From assembly GCA_900114885.1 (NCBI GenBank), contig FOUN01000001.1, positions 248,001-312,000 of the forward strand: a DNA stretch of 64,000 nucleotides. Reading direction: 5' to 3'. Positions 1-8,256 of this stretch are shown one piece after another (the stretch's first letter is position 1; every line of letters starts with the position of its first letter). A program made the position numbers and the translations under genes. The notes beneath the pieces are model-generated. The model did not search any database. It saw only the letters and a list, made by a program, of their open reading frames with translations, and was not told where the DNA came from. Source of the stretch: Psychrobacillus psychrodurans. GTDB taxonomy: Bacteria > Bacillota > Bacilli > Bacillales_A > Planococcaceae.

Positions 1-685
1 AAGTAAAATATCTACCTGAGATGTATCCTCTTTTCCATTCTTCTGAAAAGGTTACTACATATTCCTCATTACTAATGGAAGTTACACTTGTTTCCCTTTT
101 TACCTCATAGTTATCAACGATTCCGGTCCATGTTCCCACTTTTTTCGGGAAATCACTAATCATCGTACCTTCACCCGAAGTTGCATACGTAACTGCCTCT
201 TCCTGTGTAAATGGGGGGAGAGGAGGGGACATGACTTGTAAATACAGCCACAGAGAGAATAAGATAAGAAAAGGAGAGAGAATTAGGAAGAATAATTGCT
301 TTGTTTTATAACTATTTTTTATCAACCATAAATCTATAAGAGCGAAGAAGATTGCGCTTGAAAAACCAGCAATAGCTAAGGTCATTTCCTTATAAGCAAT
401 GCCGAATAATGCTCCAAAAACCCCAAGTATCCCTACATATAGCCATCTGTGAAGAATAAAATATTTTTTTTGTAATAATTCTACTCCAACTGAAATAATA
501 TTTCCGTATACTAAAATTACTGCCCCGACGTACAAAGAGAAAAAGAAAGTCCAGCCTACAAAATGATTACCTTGCTCATAAATAGTCATATCTATATTAA
601 GAAGGCTCATAACCATAGCAACAAGTATTGTTGTAACAAAAGTCGCAATTAGCTTGCGTGAGATGAAACTAACTCCTGTATCCAT
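1..685 (-). CDS. Membrane protein of unknown function, 3' end outside the window
   Basis: An open frame runs from an ATG at 685 down to the left edge without a stop (228 codons seen). The start has a strong AGGAGG site seven bases upstream. The protein begins with a short cytoplasmic stretch and then has about four or five hydrophobic segments within the first 130 residues. A hydrophilic region rich in Glu, Thr and Ser follows and probably lies outside the membrane. I do not recognise the family. It is transcribed in the same direction as the dipeptidase gene behind it, with a 57-bp gap after that gene's stop, so the two could share a transcript. The membrane topology is an inference from hydrophobicity. 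Confidence 0.7.
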   Translation of the reverse strand, partial: MDTGVSFISRKLIATFVTTILVAMVMSLLNIDMTIYEQGNHFVGWTFFFSLYVGAVILVYGNIISVGVELLQKKYFILHRWLYVGILGVFGALFGIAYKEMTLAIAGFSSAIFFALIDLWLIKNSYKTKQLFFLILSPFLILFSLWLYLQVMSPPLPPFTQEEAVTYATSGEGTMISDFPKKVGTWTGIVDNYEVKRETSVTSISNEEYVVTFSEEWKRGYISGRYFT

Positions 686-742
686 ACTATCCTCCTATGT
701 TAAAAAGGCACATGGATTAGATAATCCATGTGTCTTAAACAG

Positions 743-2140
743 TTATTTCTTTAAATCTTCTTTCGAAAGCTCAGCTAGTTCAAAATAGTAGTCCCCAATT
801 ACACGTAGGCCTTGGTCAAAGTTTTCTAAATGGAAATGTTCGTTAGGTGCATGGAAATTTTCTGAAGACAAGCCAAAGCCCATTAATACGACTGGAAGTC
901 CAAGAATTTCGTCAAATGCAGCAACAATTGGAATAGAACCTCCGCCCCGAGTATATGCTGTAGGAACGTTATACACTTTTTCGTAACTGCGTCCAGCCGC
1001 TTGAATAGCAGGGTGGTCAAAAGGAGTGATGAACGGCTTACCTTTATCGAATTCCGTTAATGTAACAGTTACTCCAACAGGTTTGTTCTTTTCAATATGT
1101 GCTTTTAGTTTAGCAACAATTTCGTCTGGATCTTGATCAGGTACTAGTCGACAAGTAATTTTTGCACCTGCTTCACTTGGAAGTACTGTTTTAATACCTT
1201 CACCAGAGAAACCTCCGAAGACACCATTGATCTCTAAAGTAGGGCGTGCCCAGACGCGCTCTAAGTGAGTGTAGCCTTTTTCACCGAATAATTCATCGAC
1301 ACCAACTTCAGCCTTCAATTCGTCTTCATCGAAGCCAAGGGAAGCATAAGCTTCTTTTTCTTCGGTAGATAAAGCACGGACATTGTCATAGAAACCTTCT
1401 ACTTCAATTGTACCTTCAGCATCGCGGAAAGATTCCAAAATAGAAATTAATGCATGAATCGAGTTTTGAACTCCCCCACCATACAGACCTGAATGAAGAT
1501 CACCTTTTGCACCTTTTACATCGATTTGTACACCGCATAGCCCACGCAAACCGTAGCAAACTGCTGGCTGTCCAGGACCCTGCATACCCGTATCCGAAAT
1601 TACGATAACGTCAGCTGCAAGCTTTTCTTTATTATTATTAATATATTCTTCTAGGTTGGGGCTACCAACTTCTTCTTCTCCTTCAATTAAAAACTTAACA
1701 TTTACAGGTAAGGTTTTATTTGTTTGAAGAAGTGCTTCTATAGCTTTTACATGCATAAATACTTGTCCTTTATCATCGCTTGATCCACGAGCATATAGTT
1801 TATTGTCTCGTACTTGGGGCTCAAACGGTTCGCTATCCCAAAGATTCAGGGGATCTACTGGCTGAACATCATAATGTCCATATATAAGCATGGTAGGTTT
1901 ACCTTCAGCGTGTAACCAATCGGCATAGACAACGGGATGGCCGCTAGTTTTATCGACTACCACATTGTCCAAACCTGATTTAGTTAAAGAATCTGCGAGC
2001 CACTGTGCACCCTTTTGCATATCTTCTTTATGTTCGGATAATGAAGAAATACTAGGGATACGTAAAAACTGTTTTAGTTCTTCTAAGTGTTCTTCTCTTT
2101 TCTCTGTGAAATAATGGTCTAGTGTAGTTAAATGACTCAT
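743..2140 (-). CDS. M20 family metallo-dipeptidase
   Basis: A 465-residue zinc peptidase of the M20 family, predicted to be cytoplasmic and to cleave dipeptides or other short peptides. The metal-binding set is visible: HYDVQP near residue 89, the bridging Asp in GSSDDKGQ near 122, the catalytic Glu pair in EGEEEVGSPN near 155, DTG, and a C-terminal HAPNE. The lid or dimerisation domain includes the GDLHSG motif. The frame is open further upstream, but the start at 2140 (MSHLTT) is chosen because AGAGGG lies just before it, whereas the longer start has no ribosome site. Length and motif order match the carnosinase-like dipeptidases common in Bacillales. The exact substrate cannot be read from sequence. 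Confidence 0.92.
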   Translation of the reverse strand: MSHLTTLDHYFTEKREEHLEELKQFLRIPSISSLSEHKEDMQKGAQWLADSLTKSGLDNVVVDKTSGHPVVYADWLHAEGKPTMLIYGHYDVQPVDPLNLWDSEPFEPQVRDNKLYARGSSDDKGQVFMHVKAIEALLQTNKTLPVNVKFLIEGEEEVGSPNLEEYINNNKEKLAADVIVISDTGMQGPGQPAVCYGLRGLCGVQIDVKGAKGDLHSGLYGGGVQNSIHALISILESFRDAEGTIEVEGFYDNVRALSTEEKEAYASLGFDEDELKAEVGVDELFGEKGYTHLERVWARPTLEINGVFGGFSGEGIKTVLPSEAGAKITCRLVPDQDPDEIVAKLKAHIEKNKPVGVTVTLTEFDKGKPFITPFDHPAIQAAGRSYEKVYNVPTAYTRGGGSIPIVAAFDEILGLPVVLMGFGLSSENFHAPNEHFHLENFDQGLRVIGDYYFELAELSKEDLKK

Positions 2141-2313
2141 TGCAATCCCTCTTTTCAAAAAATTTCGTGAATAGAAATAGTATAGCATAAGTTTTGTATG
2201 TACTAGGTGTATTTAGTAATGGTTGGTATTAGTTTTGTGACAACTAAAATCACAATATGATATAGTAATAAGAAAACATATGAACGTATTAATACTCACA
2301 GGAGGCAACGATT

Positions 2314-3585
2314 TTGTACATAGAATTTGTACTTTTTGCTATTTCAGTACTTGTATCCCTTTTTCTATCAGGTAGTGAAACAGCGTTAATGACAGTTAAT
2401 AGGACGAAGGTCCAGCTAAGGGTGGAACAGGGAGATAAAAAATCGGAGAAACTACTTGCTCTTCTCTCAAAGCCGGACCGAATGATTATCACTATTTTAG
2501 TAGGAAATACAATAGCTAATATAAGTATGGCTGTAATTTTAATATTGATTGCGGAACATTTTGAATGGCATATTGGTTGGTCTATTAGTATTTTAACAGT
2601 ATTTATTATTATTTTTTGTGAAGTACTTCCAAAAACAATTGCTGCAACGTTTTCGGATAAGGTTGTGTATGTAGTTTCTCCACTAATACGTTTACTTGTC
2701 ATCATTTTACGTCCGATTACAGCGTTTATAGCTGAAATCACGAATTTATTTATTCGAATTGGTTCAAAAGGTGCTATAACAGAAACAACGATTAGCAAAG
2801 AAGAGTTACTTTCCATGGTTGATCTAGCTTCAACGGATGGAACTTTTGAAGATGAAGAATCAGAACGTATAAAAGGAATGCTAGATTTTCCAAATAAGGA
2901 TGTCTCCGATGTTTTGTCTACACACAGAACAGAGGTAGTAGGTATCCCAATTGAAGCTACATATGAAGAGGTTCGAGATACTATTCTGGAGCATCATTAT
3001 ACAAGATATCCAGTTTATGACGATAGCTTAGATACCATTGTTGGTATGTTCTATTCGAAAAAGTTTATCGAATGGTCAATGGATACTTCTAAAAGACTGG
3101 AAACGTTTATCGATAAAGATCCAGTATTTGTTGTACAAAGCTTGAGTGTAGAAAAAGTATTTAAACTAATGCTGACCCATAAAAAACATATGGCTGTTGT
3201 ATTAGATGAATATGGTGGAACTCTAGGAATCGTTACCCATGAAGATTTAATAGAAGAAATGATTGGACAGGAAATAGAAGATGAAACGGATGATGACGAA
3301 GAAATTCTTGTGCATGAGATGACGGAAAACCGTTTAGTCTGCGCAGGAAGAATGGAAATTGAAGAAGTCAATTCGTTATTCAATATTTCGATAGTCAATG
3401 AAAACGAAACGATAGGTGGCTTTGTCTTAGATCAATTAGGGCATGTACCAGAAGAGCATGAGCAATTCGCCTATGATGATTTAATGGTCGAGATCAACGA
3501 AATGGATCGCAGCCGTATTGTTAAATTGACTATCACTAAAAGAGAAGAAGCAACTGAAACAGAGGTCGAAAAACAAGAGGATTAA
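2314..3585 (+). CDS. Hemolysin-family CNNM/CorC-type membrane protein
   Basis: A 423-residue protein with the standard three-part layout: an N-terminal CNNM (DUF21) membrane domain with three or four hydrophobic segments (about residues 1-180, with the SGSETALM motif near 20), a pair of CBS domains (about 200-320), and a C-terminal CorC_HlyC domain (about 335-415). Family members in Bacillus (MpfA/YhdP/YugS group) are linked to magnesium or other cation export; that role is by analogy. It starts at TTG, preceded by GGAGG at 2301-2305. It is divergent from the M20 peptidase gene, with about 170 bp between them. The very acidic segment after the CBS pair (EDETDDDEE) is typical. A strong terminator begins inside the last codons. 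Confidence 0.9.
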   Translation: MYIEFVLFAISVLVSLFLSGSETALMTVNRTKVQLRVEQGDKKSEKLLALLSKPDRMIITILVGNTIANISMAVILILIAEHFEWHIGWSISILTVFIIIFCEVLPKTIAATFSDKVVYVVSPLIRLLVIILRPITAFIAEITNLFIRIGSKGAITETTISKEELLSMVDLASTDGTFEDEESERIKGMLDFPNKDVSDVLSTHRTEVVGIPIEATYEEVRDTILEHHYTRYPVYDDSLDTIVGMFYSKKFIEWSMDTSKRLETFIDKDPVFVVQSLSVEKVFKLMLTHKKHMAVVLDEYGGTLGIVTHEDLIEEMIGQEIEDETDDDEEILVHEMTENRLVCAGRMEIEEVNSLFNISIVNENETIGGFVLDQLGHVPEEHEQFAYDDLMVEINEMDRSRIVKLTITKREEATETEVEKQED

Positions 3586-3604
3586 ACTCCTCTTGTTTTT
3601 TTGT
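3571..3604 (+). terminator. Rho-independent terminator
   Basis: A perfect 11-bp stem (3571-3581 with 3588-3598) is followed by a run of T. The stop codon of the CNNM gene lies in the loop, so the coding end and the terminator overlap. Confidence 0.9.
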
Positions 3605-3695
3605 GTGTAGTTCGAAGTAAGGCTCTATTTTTTACAAATTAAAAAGAGGACTTACTCCGACATAGAGCGAATAGATTTAGACAGGGGGGATAAGC

Positions 3696-4154
3696 ATGAA
3701 ATTAGGAGAAGCTTTAATAGTAAGATCCGATTATCAAAAGCGTATTGAACAGCTGAGAAATCGACTACTTCAAAATGCTAAAATACAAGAAGGGGAATCT
3801 CCGAACGAGGATCCCTATGAATTGAAAAAAGAACTGAATCAAATATTTAGTGATCTAAAACAACTAATTAAAAATATTAATCGAACAAATTTACAGACTG
3901 CTTTTGATGATCATCATTCTCTTGCAGACGCTTTAACGGAACGTGATCTTCTTGGTCAAGAAAGAAAAGTATACAGTGCTTTATTGGAGGCGGCTGCGAT
4001 GCAGCAGGATAGATACTCTAGAACAGAGATTAAATTTGTCACGACAATCAATGTGAAAGAAACTCAGAAATATGTGGATGAATTATCCCAGAAACATCGC
4101 ATGTTGGATACTAAAATTCAAGAAATTAACTGGCTTACAAATGTAATTGAATAG
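3696..4154 (+). CDS. DIP1984-like (septicolysin-type) helical protein
   Basis: A 152-residue soluble protein that is nearly all predicted alpha helix, with a coiled-coil-like pattern of charged residues. The N-terminus MKLGEAL, the internal NRTN and the ADALTERD segment recall the DIP1984/septicolysin family of small bacterial proteins. Their function is unknown, and the septicolysin name does not establish pore formation. The start has an unusually G-rich site (ACAGGGGGGATAAGC) before the ATG. It stands alone between the terminator of the CNNM gene and a long noncoding stretch that holds a structured element. Confidence 0.75.
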   Translation: MKLGEALIVRSDYQKRIEQLRNRLLQNAKIQEGESPNEDPYELKKELNQIFSDLKQLIKNINRTNLQTAFDDHHSLADALTERDLLGQERKVYSALLEAAAMQQDRYSRTEIKFVTTINVKETQKYVDELSQKHRMLDTKIQEINWLTNVIE

Positions 4155-4168
4155 TCGAAAGTTGGTAG

Positions 4169-4337
4169 CGAAATGTAAAGGCGAGTGCAAACCCGCCAAC
4201 GGGTCAAGTTGGACAACGGGCAGAGGTTTCGGGGTAACCTCGAGGTTCAATTCCTCTTAATACAAGTTATACCCAGCACTGTCACATGAGTACAAATAAC
4301 GTAAACAATTAACTACCGCGTACTGATTTACATTTCG
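4169..4337 (+). ncRNA. Candidate structured RNA with tRNA-like arms
   Basis: The segment is closed by a perfect 11-bp stem (4169-4179 with 4327-4337). Inside lie a second helix (4184-4188 with 4276-4280) and three hairpins, each with a seven-base loop: 4196-4212, 4223-4241 and 4242-4256. The third is GAGG-TTCAATT-CCTC, which carries the canonical T-loop pattern TTCAA of a tRNA T arm. The second is a perfect 6-bp stem abutting it, placed like an anticodon arm; the first would be the D-arm equivalent. There is no normal acceptor stem and no CCA end, so this is not a tRNA. The architecture recalls bacterial Y RNAs (YrlA), but no Ro-type gene is seen nearby. The strand is an assumption. I saw the pairing by eye and have not folded it. 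Confidence 0.4.
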
Positions 4338-4459
4338 TGAGGGTGGATAAGGGGAACTTTTAAAAATCTAAGCCTTTCTTACAGCTCAGTCTTTAGTTTT
4401 AAAAAGATGGGCATTCTAGTTTGCCTTCAGCCTTTTTCTTTCCTGTAGGTGAGTATGAT

Positions 4460-4496
4460 GTAAGTATGTAAGTATGTAAGTATGTAAGTATGTAAG
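4460..4496. repeat. 8-bp tandem repeat GTAAGTAT, about 4.6 copies
   Basis: Four perfect copies of GTAAGTAT plus a partial fifth lie 178 bp upstream of the ECF sigma gene that starts at 4674. Such a short repeat can change copy number by slippage, but no promoter element around it could be identified. Confidence 0.9.
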
Positions 4497-4673
4497 AAAC
4501 AAGTGGAACAAGAAAACACTAATAAAACAAGTAATAGTGCATAGTTAATTTCTTTTCCTCCTAAATTTTGGCTTACACCTTTGTAATTTTTCTGAAAGAG
4601 AATACGATGGAGGGTAAGGTTTAAGTTTGGCATTATAGAGTTAACAAGAAAAGCCGAGCGGAGGAAAAATAAC

Positions 4674-5222
4674 ATGCAGGTTCAATTAGAAGAAATTTAT
4701 GAGGAATATAACCGTTACATATATTATTTATCTTTGAAATTAACTAAAAATCAAATAGAAGCTGAAGACTTAATGCAAGAAGTTTGGGTTAAAGTAGTGC
4801 GATACGAATCTTATATGAAAGAAGTGGATCATGTAAAAGCATGGTTAACGACTATTTGTATGAATACATTTCGTGATAGATACCGCAAACAAGTAAGACG
4901 CAGCAAATACGTAGCAAATCAGCCAGAGCAATTAGATATTTCTTTGCTGGACTTAATCGCATCAGATGTTTTAACTGTTGAAGAGCAATTAGAGAAAGAA
5001 GACGTTGGTGAAATGATTCGATCCAAGGTCAGTGAATTGGATGGCATATATCAGAAAACAGTAATGTATTTTTATGTACATCAATTTTCACTAATCGAAA
5101 TTGCAGAGGTTATGAAAGTGTCAATTGGTACAGTAAAGTCTAGATTGTTCCGTGCCAAACAACGTTTGAAAGAATTAATAATGAATGATGAAATTGCAAA
5201 AGATTCATTAGTGCTAGCATAA
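4674..5222 (+). CDS. ECF-type RNA polymerase sigma factor
   Basis: A 182-residue sigma-70 family factor containing only regions 2 and 4. Region 2 includes EAEDLMQEVWVKVVR and the AWLTTICMNTFRDRYR segment (about residues 30-80). Region 4 is a helix-turn-helix near 130-170 with FSLIEIAEVM and GTVKSRLFRAKQRLK. The start is supported by GGAGG nine bases upstream. No anti-sigma gene follows: the next gene is on the other strand beyond a terminator, so the control partner is not local. Which ECF subgroup it belongs to and what it responds to cannot be told from the window. The 500-bp region in front is noncoding and holds a tRNA-like element and an 8-bp tandem repeat. Confidence 0.9.
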   Translation: MQVQLEEIYEEYNRYIYYLSLKLTKNQIEAEDLMQEVWVKVVRYESYMKEVDHVKAWLTTICMNTFRDRYRKQVRRSKYVANQPEQLDISLLDLIASDVLTVEEQLEKEDVGEMIRSKVSELDGIYQKTVMYFYVHQFSLIEIAEVMKVSIGTVKSRLFRAKQRLKELIMNDEIAKDSLVLA

Positions 5223-5226
5223 GAGT

Positions 5227-5261
5227 AAAGAGCCTCCATTTTGATGGGAGGCTCTTTTTCA
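5227..5261 (+). terminator. Rho-independent terminator of the sigma gene
   Basis: An 11-bp stem (5227-5237 with 5247-5257) ends in five T. It directly follows the sigma factor stop. Confidence 0.9.
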
Positions 5262-5298
5262 TATAGAAGTAAATACTATAGATACTCAATAAGCGGAA

Positions 5299-5330
5299 AA
5301 GACCCTTAGTGTAAACACACTTAGGGTCTT
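5299..5330 (-). terminator. Rho-independent terminator of the ABC-F gene
   Basis: A 14-bp stem with one T-T mismatch and an AAAC loop. It lies just after the ABC-F stop, with its U-tract on the minus strand. Confidence 0.75.
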
Positions 5331-5340
5331 CGAGTATTTA

Positions 5341-6906
5341 TTATTCTTTAATAACTTCTTTCCCAGTAGAGAACCACTCTTCCACGTTCCATACTTTCGT
5401 TACAAGGTCTTCATAAAACTCAGGTTCATGGCTAACTAGCACAATTGTACCTTTGAATTCTTTCATTGCGCGTTTCAATTCTTCTTTTGCATGTATATCC
5501 AGATGATTTGTGGGCTCATCGAAAATTAACCAGTTTGTTTCTTCCATCATAAGCTTACACAGACGAACTTTTGCTTGCTCTCCACCACTTAAACTAGAGA
5601 GGGGACGGGAGATATGTTCGCTCTTAAGGCCAGTACGAGCTAATGCACCACGCACTTGGGCTTGGCCCATACTTGGATAGGTTTCCCAGATAGCTTCGAT
5701 TGGTGTAATGTTTCCAGGTTTTACTTCCTGTTCGAAATAACAAGGTGTTAAGAAATCACCACGTGTTACTGTCCCATTTACAGGCGGTATTTTGCCGAGA
5801 ATAGTTTTTAGTAAGGTCGATTTCCCGATTCCGTTCATTCCAACAAGTGCAATTTTTTCACCACGTTCAATTGTAAACGTCAATGGTGGTAGTAACGCTG
5901 AATCGTAACCGATTTCCAAGTGCTCAGCTTCTACAACGTAGCGACTAGGGCTACGAGATTCCTTGAAGCTAAATTCTGGTTTGGCTGCCGTTTCAGGGCG
6001 GTCAATTCGTTCAATTCGATCCAACTGTTTTTGACGAGATTTTGCTCGTCCTGTTGTGGAGTATCGCGCTTTATTTTTGGCGATAAAATCTTCTTGTTTC
6101 TTTATAAAATCCTGCTGCTTCTCATAAGCATCGATATGTTGTCTTTTATTCAGCTCGGCAAGTTCTAAGAACTTTTCATACGATGCAGTGTATCGTGTAA
6201 GTTTAGAAAATTCCAAGTGAAAAATAACATCGACAATTCCATTCATGAACTCGGTATCATGGGAAATCAATAAGAATGCGTGCGGATAGTTTTTCAAATA
6301 GTTGGAAAGCCAGTTTACATGCTCTTCGTCTAAATAGTTGGTAGGCTCATCAAGTAGCAATACTTTAGGCTTTTCTAATAATAGCTTTGCAAGTAAAACC
6401 TTAGTACGCTGACCGCCAGAAAGTGCTTCTACTGGACGGTCCAGTCCAATAGCATCCAATCCAAGACCGCGAGCAACTTCCTCTACCTTCATATCTAATG
6501 AATAAAAATCGCCAGCATCTAAAGCATCTTGAATTTCTGCCATTTGCTCTAATAATACTTCTAGCTCATCAGGTGTTGCATCGCCCATTTTACCGATTAT
6601 TACATTTAACTCTTCTTCTTTTTTATAAAGAGGTAAAAATGCATCACGAAGCGTATCAAACATAGAGCGTCCAGATTGTAGACGTGTATGCTGATCTAAA
6701 TATCCATAATGTGTGTTTGGTAACCATTCTACTCGACCTTCGTCATGAATGATTTCTCCTGTTAAAATATTCATCAATGTTGATTTACCAACACCGTTTG
6801 CACCTACAAGTCCTACATGCTCACCTTCGACTAAGCGAAATGAAACTTCCTTGAATAACGTACGATCACCGAATGTATGTCCTAAATTTTCTACTAATAA
6901 GCTCAT
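5341..6906 (-). CDS. ABC-F family ATPase
   Basis: A 521-residue protein with two ABC ATPase domains in one chain and no membrane segment, as in the ABC-F family that binds the ribosome E site. Domain 1 has Walker A GANGVGKST at residues 35-43, the signature LSGGQ at 162-166 and LLLDEPTNYLD. Domain 2 has Walker A GMNGIGKST, LSGGEQ and FDEPTNHLD. The charged linker between them (KQQDFIKKQEDFI and onward) is the P-site tRNA interaction segment. Length is close to Bacillus YfmM (about 518). Some ABC-F proteins give antibiotic resistance, but nothing here singles that out, and a housekeeping translation role is the safer reading. It lies 34 bp after the SE1561-like gene, so the two probably form one transcript. 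Confidence 0.93.
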   Translation of the reverse strand: MSLLVENLGHTFGDRTLFKEVSFRLVEGEHVGLVGANGVGKSTLMNILTGEIIHDEGRVEWLPNTHYGYLDQHTRLQSGRSMFDTLRDAFLPLYKKEEELNVIIGKMGDATPDELEVLLEQMAEIQDALDAGDFYSLDMKVEEVARGLGLDAIGLDRPVEALSGGQRTKVLLAKLLLEKPKVLLLDEPTNYLDEEHVNWLSNYLKNYPHAFLLISHDTEFMNGIVDVIFHLEFSKLTRYTASYEKFLELAELNKRQHIDAYEKQQDFIKKQEDFIAKNKARYSTTGRAKSRQKQLDRIERIDRPETAAKPEFSFKESRSPSRYVVEAEHLEIGYDSALLPPLTFTIERGEKIALVGMNGIGKSTLLKTILGKIPPVNGTVTRGDFLTPCYFEQEVKPGNITPIEAIWETYPSMGQAQVRGALARTGLKSEHISRPLSSLSGGEQAKVRLCKLMMEETNWLIFDEPTNHLDIHAKEELKRAMKEFKGTIVLVSHEPEFYEDLVTKVWNVEEWFSTGKEVIKE

Positions 6907-6940
6907 GTTTTTATTTCCTCCAAAAAGAAAGCTCTGCGGC

Positions 6941-7129
6941 TTATGATAAGTCCGCGAGCTGTTTGTTTAGTTCTGCAAGTTTTTCTTCCATTTTTGCTAG
7001 TCTACGTTCAGCATTTTCAACTTGAGTAGGATGGCCATTTGATTCTAATTTTTCCATATCACCTTGCAAGTTAATATAGTCCAATTTTAGCTCTGCAATT
7101 TCTGATTGTAGCTGTGATTTTGTCATCAT
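6941..7129 (-). CDS. SE1561-like small coiled-coil protein
   Basis: A 62-residue protein that is almost entirely heptad-like coiled coil (MTKSQLQSEIAELK and onward) and lacks Cys. It resembles the SE1561 family of short Firmicute proteins of unknown function. The start has a GGTGAT site. It sits 34 bp upstream of the ABC-F ATPase gene on the same strand and is probably co-transcribed with it, which suggests but does not prove a shared role. Confidence 0.75.
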   Translation of the reverse strand: MMTKSQLQSEIAELKLDYINLQGDMEKLESNGHPTQVENAERRLAKMEEKLAELNKQLADLS

Positions 7130-7174
7130 CGATCACCTTCAGCATTTTGCATTTATTGTAGCATAAAAATGGAC

Positions 7175-8179
7175 TTAGCGTACTATTTCTTGTTCCTCTT
7201 TTGAACTTGCAATTGTTTGTTCAATTAGTTTTACCAATTCTACTAAGTTATTACTAAAATCAAATCGTTTCTGTTTTTGTATATAGGCATTTCTTCTATT
7301 ATCATGTAAGATAATTTCCATTACTGCGTTTTGAAGATAAGATTGTTTTATCTTCCTACCAAGTCCTAGATTTGCGAAGCCATGTCCTTCCTGTGGGAAT
7401 GCGTAGTTAACTTCTTCTTCATGAGCACAAAGAACAATGCAAGGTATTTGAAATTGTGCCACTAGGAATGGCATATATGATCCAGAAGTTATAACAATAT
7501 CACTATTAGAAATGAATGTATCAGGTTCCGATGTAGAAATAATTTGTATCGATTTACGAGTAAGTGCAAAACGTTTTAGTTCAAGTATGTCATGCTTGTA
7601 ATGCTCATCTACTAACACGCTAATCTGAAGTGGAATATGAAGCTGTACAAGATGCCTTAAAGTTCGGTAAGTTAAGTTTTCGGGATCTTCATGAGGGAAA
7701 GATACGATTATATGCGGGGGATCCTGTATCGTGTTATTATTTTTATAGACAATTTGTTTGGTTGGAATATATCCAATCGGACCAAATACATAGCACTCTT
7801 TCGTTACGTCCTTAGGATTTTCATACAACGCTTGAATAACCAAATCAGCTAAAGCCCCACCATCTCCATGGTCGTCCAAGTGTATAAGCGTACTATCCAA
7901 CACTTTTAAACGGCGAATAAGATCTTTTTCCGAATTTCCCCCATCATGCATAATGCAAGTTGGATTAAAAGCTCTCATTTCCTCTATCAGGTGAGAATTA
8001 TTTCTATACAAAAGAGGTTTAATCTGTAGTTTTTTTAAATATTGAATGAGGCTTGTATTAGAGCTAAGCACAAAAATTTCAAAGTTAGTTGGTTTTAAAG
8101 TAGAAAGTATTGCTACTGCACGATCTGCAGGATAAAGTCCACGGTGTGGTAATGTATTCAATAAATAAGCTAGTTTCAA
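7175..8179 (-). CDS. PseG-like GT-B fold protein
   Basis: A 334-residue soluble protein. The N-terminal half carries HDGGNSEKDLI and then HLDDHGDGGALADLV, which resembles the conserved IDD...ADLV segment of PseG-type UDP-sugar hydrolases. The C-terminal half has SGSYMPFLVAQFQIPCIVL and the EEEVNYAF segment, close in form to the nucleotide-sugar site of GT-B enzymes. PseG acts in pseudaminic acid synthesis, but no other genes of that pathway lie nearby, so the substrate is open. It starts at TTG with AGGAAG seven bases upstream. A spore-surface or cell-surface glycan role is possible but only inferred. It is divergent from the oxidoreductase gene at 8257. Confidence 0.6.
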   Translation of the reverse strand: MKLAYLLNTLPHRGLYPADRAVAILSTLKPTNFEIFVLSSNTSLIQYLKKLQIKPLLYRNNSHLIEEMRAFNPTCIMHDGGNSEKDLIRRLKVLDSTLIHLDDHGDGGALADLVIQALYENPKDVTKECYVFGPIGYIPTKQIVYKNNNTIQDPPHIIVSFPHEDPENLTYRTLRHLVQLHIPLQISVLVDEHYKHDILELKRFALTRKSIQIISTSEPDTFISNSDIVITSGSYMPFLVAQFQIPCIVLCAHEEEVNYAFPQEGHGFANLGLGRKIKQSYLQNAVMEIILHDNRRNAYIQKQKRFDFSNNLVELVKLIEQTIASSKEEQEIVR

Positions 8180-8256
8180 ATTACATCTTCCTTTCCAAAG
8201 GTTATCTCTTTAGTGTATGGAAATGGACAGGTGCTTATGACAAGGGGGAGAGTAAA

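Noticed and set aside
2289-2816. Minus-strand open frame of 175 codons
   Set aside because: It lies antisense to the well-supported CNNM gene and has no ribosome site. The same reasoning removes the other antisense frames in this window.
4182-4260. A tRNA gene
   Set aside because: There is a T-arm-like hairpin, but no 7-bp acceptor stem, no proper D arm position and no CCA.
4308-4325. T-box-like sequence (TACCGCG)
   Set aside because: The rest of the conserved T-box and the antiterminator are missing, and no aminoacyl-tRNA or amino acid gene follows.
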